From Caprella mutica (lineage: Eukaryota; Arthropoda; Malacostraca; Amphipoda; Caprellidae), in NCBI GenBank assembly GCA_947561585.1, contig CANNZV010000269.1:186001-250000 (forward strand): a stretch of DNA of 64,000 nucleotides, given 5' to 3'. Both the position numbers and the translations under genes were made by a program. Below the pieces are notes generated by a model. It made no database searches. It was not told the DNA's origin and saw nothing but the letters and a program-made list of their open reading frames with translations. This document shows positions 29,216 to 41,300 of this stretch, in pieces (positions within the stretch are counted from its first letter, which is position 1; the number at the start of each line of letters is the position of its first letter).

Positions 29216-29495
29216 AAATATATTAATTATGTTTATTTATTTATTTTATTGCAATATATGTACCTATTATTGAATATTATAGTAAATTATTTGAAAATAG
29301 CAAATAGATTATACTTTGAAAATTTGAAAACACAAAATTTAACAAATTGTCTATATTTTATTTTAGTAAATTAAATATATTGATTTAACTACTCTGGAAA
29401 CAAATTTAAGTCTTTGCTTAATTATTCTAAACGTCTTTATTAAATTATAATTTACCATTAGATTAAAAATGAACTCTGTAATTAAATGTACAATG

Positions 29496-30055
29496 TGTTC
29501 CGCACAATGTGCCGAATTGCACAATCTCGAGAATGCGCTGCGCCATTAACCCCCTATTGCTGAGTAATACATTAATTTAGTTATTATGAAATCGAATACT
29601 AACGTATGTGTATAGAGGGGCATCCCCACACCCCCCTGTCAGGTCATTAAACAACCATGAAGTGTGCAGTACAACAACTAGCGGATACAACAAACTACAT
29701 AATGGTCATTTCTGTTGACAGTTTCAAAGTAATCGATATATTTTTGTCATCTTTGCTGAGTTTTAAAGTGATCTTCGTGTATTAGTATATTAACTAATAC
29801 TATATATTAGTATATTAACTAATACTATTTTGAAACTCTTTTACCTAAATGGCTGTTATGTAGTTCGTTGTTTCCGCTAGTTTGTTGCACTGCACACTTC
29901 ACTTCATGACTGTCTATGAAACGCCCCCCTACACACATATACGAGTATTAGATTTGTAGCTATTAGAGCACGCTCGGCATTAAAGAGTTAAAGGGGTTTT
30001 TAAAATGCGCAGCGCATTCTTGAGATAGTGTAAATCGGCAAATTGTGCGGAACGT
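29496..30055. mobile_element. ~560-bp foldback element (family F)
   Basis: Arms are long inverted complements: left TGTTCCGCACAATGTGCCGA, TCTCGAGAATGCGCTGCGCC, CAACCATGAAGTGTGCAGT, CAACAAACTACATAA; right mirrors these ending AATTGTGCGGAACG. The centre is a repeated TATTAGTATATTAACTAATA palindrome. Almost the whole element can fold into one hairpin. It encodes no protein. Confidence 0.85.
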
Positions 30056-30150
30056 ATTTACTCTATACTATAATATTATCGTTATTATTAAATTATTAAC
30101 CATTGGTAAATCTGAGGGACCAGATGTGTGGATAGTTAAATTATCTAAAT

Positions 30151-30812
30151 ATAGATACTATTGAGAACACGTTATTCTTAACGGGCAAGTACACTAGTTA
30201 CAAATATTGATACTATTGAGAACACGTTATTCTTAACGGGCAAGTACACTAGTTACAAATATTGATACTATTGAGAACACGTTATTCTTAACGGGCAAGT
30301 ACACTAGTTACAAATATTGATACTATTTAGAACACGTTATTCTTAACGGGCAAGTACACTAGTTACAAATATTGATACTATTTAGAACACGTTATTCTTA
30401 ACGGGCAAGTACACTAGTTACAAATATTGATACTATTTAGAACACGTTATTCTTAACGGGCAAGTACACTAGTTACAAATATTGATACTATTGAGAACAC
30501 GTTATTTTTAACGGGCAAGTACACTAGTTACAAATATTGATACTATTGAGAACACGTTATTCTTAACGGGCAAGTAAACTAGTTACAAATATTGATACTA
30601 TTGAGAACACGTTATTCTTAACGGGCAAGTACACTAGTTACAAATATTGATACTATTTAGAACACGTTATTCTTAACGGGCAAGTACACTAGTTACAAAT
30701 ATAGATACTATTGAGAACACGTTATTTTTAACGGGCAAGTACACTAGTTACAAATATTAATACTATTGAGAACACGTTATTCTTAACGGGCAAGTACACT
30801 AGTTACAAATAT
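30151..30812. repeat. 55-bp satellite-like array, 12 units
   Basis: Highly uniform 55-bp units (ATTGATACTATTGAGAACAC, GTTATTCTTAACGGGCAAGT, ACACTAGTTACAAAT). Two alternating forms (TTGAG/TTTAG) occur in runs, a sign of recent unequal exchange. Confidence 0.95.
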
Positions 30813-31568
30813 ATTTCTATAGTATGTTAAAATTTAATTTATTTATCAGTTAATTTTTACTAATTATTTATTAATAGATTGGACGAACCATCAACATGTT
30901 ATTCTGTTTTATTATTTCTAATTCCGTGTATTTAATAACAAATAATTACAAAGACAGAAATATTTCCCGTTATCAATAATATAGTAAGGGAGTGAAGACA
31001 GATTTTACTCATACTCATCCGAAATGAAACTGCTTTATCGCCCTTATTAAAATATTCCATCAATTTTATGTAGACTTTACTGGATTTAATCCTCTTTATC
31101 ATTCATTGAACACCGTGACAGCATAATAAAAGTGGTGGCAATGGTTGTTTTGGTGTTCAGATAGCCCTAGCAGTTCACCCTTAAGTTTCCCCCTCCCACT
31201 TAACCCCCTATCTACCTAAAGCCAACCCACCCCCTCCCCCCTTTATGCCTTCCAGTTCAGTTGAACGAAATCCTTGCCCTGACTCTATATTCTAAAACAA
31301 AATCGATATCATAAATTGATATAGTAGCAATGATGCATCCGTCTCCCGCCACTGAATTGCGTATCTGTGATACACCTTCACAATCATATTGATTATAATG
31401 GATACTGAGTATGAGGAGATGATAGTATCCTAGATACCACTATGTGATGATAATTATCGACAGTGTACCGTCGTGCAGAAGTGTTTTCTTCACCTGCAGT
31501 ACTGTGCGAAAAAAGGTATTGATGCGTTACCTGCTGTACGCAGTGCGTCTCAACTTTAAGCTGGTAGA
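30813..31568. other. Intergenic upstream of the small gene and Dscam
   Basis: AT-rich with a C-rich patch at 31150-31250. Core-like GTATCTGTGATAC and GTATCCTAGATACC occur at about 31360-31440. Confidence 0.5.
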
Positions 31569-31848
31569 ATGGGGGCTGAGGTAGATTATACCCCCTATGA
31601 AGACTCAGGTCTTATGGATATTTATCCATTGGTATGTCTAATCCATTTTCTTTGATTTGCAGAAATTCTTTGACAATAATTTGTTCCCTTTACTCGGTGT
31701 ATCCTTCACCAACCTAAAAAGCACCCTTGTAAACACCCGAACAACCTCTTTTTTCACCATGGATTTGAAGCAAGTTAAAGAATACAAGCAGAAGGCAGCA
31801 CAGAAACTGCGAGTGCGCTGGTGGAGCACTATTGGGCTCATGATCTAG
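31569..31848 (+). CDS. Possible small two-exon gene, 82 residues, unknown
   Basis: ATG at 31569 has A at -3 and G at +4. It opens MGAEVDYTPYEDSGLMDIYP and reaches GTATGT at 31632. A TTTGCAG acceptor at 31662 resumes with KFFDNNLFPLLGVSF, ending WWSTIGLMI and TAG at 31846-31848. The joined product is acidic then basic (DLKQVKEYKQKAAQKLRVRW), with no signal peptide or recognised domain. The implied 31-base intron is far shorter than any other intron here (shortest 77), so it may instead be a pseudogene, a 5' UTR exon of Dscam, or chance. I do not recognise the protein. Confidence 0.3.
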
Positions 31849-32316
31849 AGCACCCACCACCCGGGGGAGAGAATGGAGGAGAGCTCAGAAGTGGAGGGTA
31901 AAGTAGACGACGCATCTGACAATTCATCCTCTCATCGGATCATGACATCGAATATGTGAGGTTTTCAGTATTATTAATGTAAGAATAGTCTTAGTTCAGC
32001 AACTAAGATCACACATCTCAAAATTGACGTTCCTATTTGACCTACTAAGAAAACCAAATTTGTATTCCTCATTTCGGACTTTATACTCCAATAACTCGTC
32101 ATCCCATTCTGCAATAAGTGGACAAGGAAAACCACAGTTTAGACTCTAAGGACTTTCTTTCGATGTTACCTTCTAAGGAACTACAGTAATTATTGTTGTT
32201 GGTGTAATTTAAGACTTTAAAAGAATAAGTGTTGAACGAACTTTTCTGAAAGTGTTTCTTTGTACCATCTTGTGACACGAGCGTAGTGGGTCATGATGGT
32301 ATAGGTGGCTCTAGTC
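31849..32316 (+). promoter_or_regulatory. Dscam 5' region with minimal uORF
   Basis: No other gene is seen. ATG ATG GTA TAG at 32293-32304 is a three-codon upstream ORF ending 12 bases before the Dscam start, in the same frame. It may dampen or re-initiate translation if transcribed. Confidence 0.3.
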
Positions 32317-35300
32317 ATGACGTGTATCTTGCATATCTCATCTAAACGAAGTATTTTGTGTTTATTGCTTGCCATCTCTTTTAGTATACCACCCTGTAGT
32401 AGTTATGGCCGATCGGGAATGCACGAGACTGCCCTGCAGTTCACACTCGAACCACCGTCTAGATTTTTATACCTTAATTCCACCGGAGGAGAGCTACATT
32501 GTCGAGCTAGTGGTTCCCCCACTCCTACCATACAGTGGCTCGTTGGTGAGAGTAATAGACCCGTTGTCCCTGGAATAGGACGCTCCTCAACAGCTCATCT
32601 TCGTTCAGTCACCGTGAATGGTACTCTAGTGTTTCATCCCTTCCACAGTAGTCAGTATAGACCCGATGTCCATTCCCCACACTCCTACAGATGCCTAGCC
32701 AGTACTTCTCAGGGTACCGCCATAGTCAGCAGAACGGTTTTGGTGAGGGCTGTGGTGGAGCGCGACTACGATGTACAGGTCTATGACGAGAGCGTAACTA
32801 AAGGTAACAACGCCATACTTAGGTGTAAGGTCCACGAGTCCGTGCGAGACTATGTCAAAGTAGTAGCTTGGCTCAGAGATTCTACCTACGTCATAGAGAA
32901 AACCAAGAACATTGCGCAGTCGTCTTACGGAGTACAGTTATCTGACCGAAAACATATCATCCTTGAAGATGGCTCTTTGCATATCAGCGCCGTGGAGATG
33001 CGTGATGGATTTAGAACGTACACCTGCCGAACTAACAATACACTCACGGGCAGGACGAAAGACTCTTCTCCCGGTAGGCTGACTGTCAGTGAACCACAAG
33101 GGAAGATGGCTCCAAGACTTTTGGTAGAGCAGAGTCTTGATCTATCAGTTTCTTCAGGAGAGCCCGCAGTACTACCGTGTGTTGCCCAAGGAAACCCCCC
33201 GCCCCAGTACAAATGGACGAACAAACCGATCGGCAACATGATGATGGACTCTGGTAGAGTTAAAGAGATCACCGGTTTGTTGTTCTTCAGCTCTACATCT
33301 GTCAGAGACGATGGCAGGTACCTTTGCTTCATTAACAACACTGCGGGCCAGGAGACGATAGAAGTTAACCTCAGAGTAACAGGTGAGTATTATATTAACT
33401 CTCTTGACTAAGTAAATCAGTCTATTGTCTCACTCTCATGACTAATCCATGTGTTCCAGAGACGGTAGTAGCTCTCATTACCCCCCGGAGGTTAGTCGTG
33501 GATATGGGAAAAGATGCACAGTTCCGTTGTGCAGTGAGAGGGCACCCAATCAACAACATCCATTGGCTTCACAACGCAAAGCCCCTACCGAGAGATACCA
33601 GGTAAGTTACGGGAGAAGCGGTAGCGGGAATTAGCTTTTGACTTTGATGCTAGCTAATTTGACCCCCTGTAATTTGACTCCCGATAATTTGACCCCCGTT
33701 ATTTGCTAGGATATAGGACTTATTTAAATATTAAGTCAATATTATGTAGCCATGTTACAAAATTTTAGGATATATTCATTACGTAGTTTATTGCTTTCAA
33801 AATATCTTCGACAGTATCTTCAAATTTGAGTTGAAAAGACAACTACTTCAGCCGCTTCTACATCAGAAATATTTAGAAATAAATAAACTAATGAATTTAT
33901 CCTAAAATCTTTCAGCATAGTTACATATTATTGACAAAATATTAAATAAGTGCATCATCCAAGAATAAAATAACGGGACATAAAATTACCGGAAGTGAAA
34001 TTAACGGAGCTAATATTACCGGGGGTCAGTTTACCGGGATTACCGAGGATCAATTTACCGGGTGTCAAATTACCAGGGGGTCAAATTACTGGGGGGCCAA
34101 ATTACCGGTGGTTAAATTACTGGGAATCAAATTACAGATCACGGTTGACAATATAGTTGGTGTAATATTTTTATCGGAAGTGTCTATACTTGTCTATCTC
34201 TCTTTAGTATCATCTAGATCTCTGAACATCACCTTTCGTTTTCATTACCAGGTATAACTTCAAATCCAGAGACACTCTTGTGATCTCCGCAATTAACAGA
34301 GAGGATCGGGGCATGTACCAGTGTGTTGTAACTTCCAAACCAGGCCATACGGTCCAAACCGCAGCGCTGTTGCTACTAGGGGCATCTTCACCGATGCTGG
34401 CGTACAAGTTCGAACCCCGGACTATGCATCCTGGTCCCCCTCTTAGCCTGAAGTGTGTTGCTGCGGGAAATCCCCCGCCACAGTTCCAGTGGGAACTTGA
34501 TGGTTTCCCTCTTCCAGAGAACGAAAGGTAAGTAGATTTTTAGGATTTTAGACTTTTGAAGAACAATTCTGCATAAAATGGAAATTTTAATGCAGAATTG
34601 AGTTTACCAAATTAATATTTCCAAGCTAGGTTAACTCTGTTTCTCGTCGTCAGGTTTGTGGTAGGGCAATATGTGACTGTGGATGATGAGGTCATATCTC
34701 ACGTAAATATCAGCCACGTACAGGTAGAAGATGGGGGCCAGTACACTTGTGAGGCAACCAACAGTGTAGGCTCTGTGTATCATCGAGCTGCAGTCCGCGT
34801 TTACGGTGTCCCAGTCATCCGGAATATGCGGCCTGTGACGGCGGTTTCCGGGGCGCCACTTGTTGTAAACTGTCCCGCTGCTGGTTACCCTATCGCTAAT
34901 ATTTTCTGGGAAAAAGGTTAGTTCAAATTGAATCAAAGAAATGAAATTCAAAAAAATGTGTACCTAATATTAGGGATGCAAAAATCAAAATTGAAATATA
35001 TAATCTGTATTTTGCAGGTCAGAAATGACCTGATATAATTTAAAATTTATTACTGACTGTTCAAAATGACAAATATAGAGAAAATTTTATCAGTACAATT
35101 GGATGATATATGTATATAATATTTTATCTCATTAATTCATTGTTCTAATATAAAAATAATTTGATTTTCCTCTTTCCAGATGGACGGAGATTACCCGTGT
35201 CCCACCGTCAGAAGGTTCACCCCAATGGGACTTTGGTGATTGAATCCACCAAGCGGGGGGAGGACGAGGGGAGGTACAAATGCTCCGCCAGTAACAGGAG

Positions 35301-38300
35301 GGGGCACGTTGCTGCCGGGTGAGACTCAACATTACAGACCTAATCACAAAATTTATATAGCTATCAAGAAAATCAAAAAATGTTCAGTGCATATTATAAT
35401 TCAATTCTATTTTTTTTCTATTACTGTGTTTTTATCCTCGTTTCAACACATACTTTTTCTACCAGTGACGTCACAATCAACGTAGTGACACCCCCCAACA
35501 TCACCCCCTTCAGCTTCTCCAACAGCCTCCTGCGAGAGGGAAATAGAGCGTCTGTCATATGTCAGATAATGACAGGTGATCTGCCAGTTACGTTCAGGTC
35601 AGCCTACAAAAAATACGACAAAGATCAAAATTACAGAATCTAATTTTTCGCTAAACCAATTGGTAATCGCTTTACCTATTCTGCGGATATTGGTTATCAG
35701 TATTGTCAGTATCTATGATACAAAGCTATTCTGTTTATCTTTGTTATCGAGACTCAGTTTTGTCGGTATCCATGATACATACCTATTCTGTTTATATTTG
35801 TTATCGAGACTCAGTTTTGTCGGTATCCATGATACATACCTATTCTGTTTATCTTTGTTATCGAGACTCAGTTTTGTCGGTATCCATGATACATACCTAT
35901 TCTGTTTATCTTTGTTATCGAGACTCAGGGTTGTGTATCTGGGATACTACCTAACCATCATTTGAAGAGCCTCGCATCTTATTTCTTTTCCTTCATCGTC
36001 CCATCAATTTCGAACAAGAGCATTAAGTTAAGGTTTATGAAGCATAAATACGAAAGCATTCAATCCCTTCACTCTCCCAATCCCTTCACTCTCAAAATGC
36101 CTTCACCCCCTTCAGGTGGGAGAAGGACGATGGCCCCATCCCTCAGTTCGAGGGCATCACCACGCGACTGCTGGACGACTACACCTCCCAGCTGTACATC
36201 GAAACAATCTCCTCCAGACACAATGGACAGTACACTTGCCTGGCATCTAACAGAGCAGCCACCAGGAAGAGCAGTGCTAAGCTCACAGTGCAGGGTAGGT
36301 ACAAGGGACTTCGTAGTAATGGCTAACGTTGAAATGGCAAATAGGGCCAAAGAACTATCTAGTGTTTTGAAAATATTCCTTAGACATATCGGGTAAAATA
36401 TCTTTCTACCACCCATACCTTACACTCACAAATAATAGATAGGCTCTTTACCTTACTAATTAAAAAATTAATTAATTTAATAGCGATAAATTTTTTGTCT
36501 ATTTTTCTTTTTATACTTCAAATTTAAATCAAATAATTTATGGTTTACGTTATTTTTTTCCTGTTTGATTGAAGAACAGTCAAAGATGGTTCTAATATTT
36601 TCGTTTGTAATGTTAATTTAAAAACTTTATAGTTATTTTTGATGTTAGTTAAAGAAATGTCCCTTTAATTTTTACTACGGATATTAAAATATTTTTGTTT
36701 ATGTAAATACATATACTCAAATTGAATTAATCACAGAAATCACTGTGATTAATTGAATCATTAATCACAGTTTGGCAAACTTTTATCGTTAAGAGTAATA
36801 GATTAATAATATTTATACTGTAATGTTTCTTTCTATCCTCCAGTGGCGCCCCACTGGGTGACGGAGCCCTACAACCAAAGTGTTCGTCAGGGGGGTCAGA
36901 CGGCGCTCCACTGTCAGGCGGAGGGTTTCCCCAAACCTAAAATAAGTTGGAAGAAACTTCCCTCTGAAATGAACGCTGGGGGCACCCGAATTCCAATGGT
37001 GGAGGCAGACCTCCTAAACCCCCAACTGGGTGAACTGATCCCCACGAGCAGCACTTTTGGACTGGATCTCTACGATATTGGGGGTATGGAGGATTTCAGC
37101 CGTTTCTCCAACCTCCACCCCAAATTGGGGGGTTTGATGGTGGCTGAAAATGGTACGCTTCTCATTCTTTCTGCCGCGAAACAGCAGGAGGGTAACTACC
37201 TCTGCAGAGCTGACAACGAAGTCACAGCTCCTCTGGTGAAGCGAGTGCACCTTACTGTCAATGGTGAGAATGGGTGATTTCAGAGTTATCAAACGGTTAC
37301 ACACTTCCGATCATAAAAAAATATGTAGCTAATTCAACTAGTTATTTTTTTTCGTAAATAGAAAAGCTCAGTGAGTAGCTAGTAACTGTGACGTACTAAA
37401 ATGATAAAATCACTGTTTTACAAGTCACAAACTTAATCATGCTGATTACTTAATATTTCTGTGTCTATTACTCTCTGCAGCTCCAGCTCACTTTGCCCGC
37501 CAGACTGCCATGGAAATGGCCCGTGTAGGACAGACTGCCCGTTTGCTGTGCCCCGCGTCCGGGGACAATCCCATCGATCTCGTTTGGTCGATGGACGGTA
37601 GAAGAATTGATCCTCACAGTGACCCTAGGTTGGAAGATGTGTATACACTTTATTGAAGCACTAATTAATTTGGTATCCATGATACGGCTTCCACAGTATC
37701 CTGTATACAGACTAAATTATTGTCTTATCTTCAACTTTCCTCTCATAATTTATTATTAAAGTTCTAAATTGTCTCCCCAGGCTTGAAATCAAAGAGGAGA
37801 GCACCCCATTGGGTGCCACGTCCATCCTCATCATTTCAGCCGTGATTCGCAGGGACACTGCGTCATACACCTGCCACGCTAGCAACGCTTTCGGCAGAGA
37901 CCAGCTGACGGTGGCGCTGAAGGTGCAGGAGGAACCGGAAGCGCCCCGCAACATGCGTCTCGTCGAGTCGGGAAGCAGAAGCGTCACTCTCACTTGGTCT
38001 GCGCCATATGATGGCAACTCCGCCATAAAGAGCTACTTACTCACCTACAAACTCGCTAAAGGTGAGTTAAATTAACCAACTAGATTTATTATAGGTACAC
38101 AATAGCATAGACATTAAAAATGGCTTTAAAATGTCTAACTTAACTCTTTGATTCCTAATAAATTTTAATATATAGGTACCAAACGGTACCGTGCAATTTC
38201 CATATTCTGCTTTCAAATGATTACTTAGACTTAAGATGAAATTATTTCATCTTTGTTCGATTTCATCGTAACGTCAGAATTGCTAGTAGAAGTTAGGGAT

Positions 38301-41300
38301 CCTTACCAAATGCAATCAACGTGTAAATACTACTTTCTTCTTAATTTAAGGGATACCATTAACATTTATAGATGGTAAAAACTTATTAAACTTCATCGTC
38401 AAAATGTACCTACTGAAAAAAAAAACGTTTCTTTTTTCAGACGGTTGGTCTTCGGCTGAGAAAATAGGTGTTCCTGGAGAGGAGACACGGGCCACAGTCA
38501 CGGGTCTGCAGCCCGCTAACAGCTTCCACATTCGGGTCACAGCTCAGAATACTTTGGGACAGGGGGCACCCAGTCAGGAGCTACTGGTCACAACTACTGA
38601 AGAAGGTGAATTAGAATGTCCAGTGAATTTCAGTGTGGCTACCTAGATTTCATTTTATTTCATTTTTGTTTAGAAAAAAAATATTTTTCGTTAAAAAACC
38701 TAGATTGGAAATAAATATGCATGAGGACAAGTTCCTAACATGTTAGGAACAGTTCTAACATGTTAGGAACAGTTCTAACATGTTAGGACCAGTTCTAACA
38801 TGTTAGGACCAGTTCTAACATGTTAGGACCAGTTCTAACATGTTAGGACCAGTTCTAACATGTTAGGACCAGTTCTAACATGTTAGAACCAGTTCTAACA
38901 TGTTAAGACCAGTTTAAAATGTTAGGACCAGTTCTTACATGTTAGGACCAGTTCTTACATGTTAGGACCAGTTCTAACATGTAAGGACCAGTTCTAACAT
39001 GTCAAGACCAGTTCTAACATGTTAGGACCAGTTTTAACATGTTAGGACCAGTTCTAACATGTTAGGACCAGTTTTAAAATGTGATGACTAGTTCTAACAT
39101 GTTAGGACCAGTTCTTACATGTTAGGACCAGTTCTTACATGTTAGGACCAGTTCTTACATGTTAGGACCAGTTCTAAAATGTTAGGACCACTTTTAACAT
39201 GTCAGGACCAGTTCTAACATGAAAGGACCAGTTCTAACATGTCAGGACCAGTTCTAACATGTTAGGACAAGTTCAAATATGTTTGGACCAGTTCTAACAT
39301 GTTAGGACCAGTTCTAACCTGTTAGGACCAGTTCTAACATGTTAGAACCAGTTCTAATTTGTTAGGACCAGTTCTAACATGCTAGGACCAGTTTTAAAAT
39401 GTGAGGACCAGTTCTAACATATTAGGACCAATTCTAACATGTTAGGACCAGTTCTAACATTTTAAGACCAGTTCAACCTAATTAATTTCATCTAATTTAA
39501 ACGATAGTCATCACCCAAAACATAGGTATTTAAGATATTTATCAAAGTTTTCTTAATTCTAATTATTTGTATATATTGGTTTGAATTTTGAAAAATTAAA
39601 TATCTTTTTTTTATGGGAACGAACTTGTAACTATTTTTAGTGTCTTCACTAAACTTTTTCATTATTATTAATTTTCTCTCATCCCTTCAAATCAGAACCA
39701 TCGGGGGCGCCCCGTCAAATCCGGGTAACGCCCGAATCGTCCACCTCCCTAAGGGTGTCCTGGGAGGCCCCGGAGAGGACCGAGTGGCACGGCACCTTAC
39801 TGGGGTACTACCTGGGGCACAAAATGCATGACCTCAGGGATGACGAGTACTCCTTCTCTACTTTGGAGGTAAAACACTTTTCTATGCTTTAAATGCTATG
39901 TAATCTTAACTTTTTCAAATGCCATGGAAAGTGCAATACATTGATGAAATTTGTCATAAAATTTACCTACCTTTTAATCTAATTCGCTCACTAAAATTCA
40001 AATTGTAGATAAGGTAGGTTCTGAGTTATCGACCAGTTCTACATTTTCTATCATAGGGTTAGTTCTTAATTATCGGTCAGTTCCCCATTTTCAGACACGT
40101 TAGAAAAAACGATATAATAATAATTAAAATTAAATAATTATTATTATATTGTTTTTTCTTACATGTCCGAAAATGGGGAACTGACCGATAATAAAGAACT
40201 TACCCTATGATAGAAAATGTAGAACTGGTCGATAACTCAGAAGTTCCCTCGTCTACCATATCCACTGTGCTATGACGTCATCATTCTCGTGACCCACTAG
40301 ATCGGAGCGGCTCACGGAGGCAGTACCGTCATATCAGGGCTGAACAAATACACCCGTTACGAAGTGGTGGTTAAAGCCTACAACAACAGAGGATCGGGAC
40401 CACTGAGCAAAGCAGTGGTTGCAGCAACATTGGAAGATGGTAAGTGGGGTTGAGTAGATTTATTTCTCTCTTAAAGAAACTGTTTTCCATATGAAATATT
40501 AATGAATATCATTCGCGTGGAACCAAATCTATTAATAGTTTATTGTAAGCTATATAAATCGTATAGTGAATATAATACATATATCCGAAACAGGAGAGCT
40601 AGGTTAATATTTCGGCAATATGTCGTAAGAATGAAATAAAATATTTTTTATTAATCACGCAGAAAATCTTTTTATATATTTTATTAACGTAACCTCTATC
40701 TCCGCAACCAGCTCCAAGTTCTCCTCCGGAGACGATCCGTTGCGAAGCCACCAGTGCGGAGAGTATCTCCGTAGCCTGGAGGCCGCCCCCCGAGGGAGAC
40801 CAGAACGGACTTATTCAAGGATACAGAGTGACTTACAGCCCCGCCACAAAGAGCTACAAAATGATAGGTACAATTTTCTCAGTTTTAACTTAAGTACCTA
40901 GTGTATGAAATTGTAAATTGTGTTAACAACCTTCTCCTTCTTCAGAAAGTTCTCCTCAGACAGAACAGACGTCTGCCGAGTCCACTAACCTCTTCAGTTT
41001 GCTGCCTTTTACAAACTACTCCATACAGGTACTGGCCTATACTTCTGCTGGTGACGGTGTCAAGAGTCCTTCAGTTTACTGTCGCACCAAGGAGCATGGT
41101 GAGAACAAAAGTCCTAGATCCATTTTTTTCATAGCTATGATACGTGATACGTATCTCCGTATCTATGATGCACGATCTCTGTATAGCTATAAATTATGGT
41201 ACTTGATTTGTTATATCCGTATCTATGATACGAATATTGAAATACGGAGAGAGCTTTATGAACAAAAAATCAAAAGTTAGTTTAATATTTTTTTTCACCT

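Noticed and set aside
33602..34251. Hidden alternative Ig exons in Dscam introns
   Set aside because: The larger Dscam introns were read for Ig cysteine/tryptophan patterns and contain MITEs or AT-rich filler only.
35576..35965. ORFs with SVSMIHTYSVYLCYRDSVL repeats
   Set aside because: Tandem 57-bp intronic repeat of Dscam; shadow coding only.
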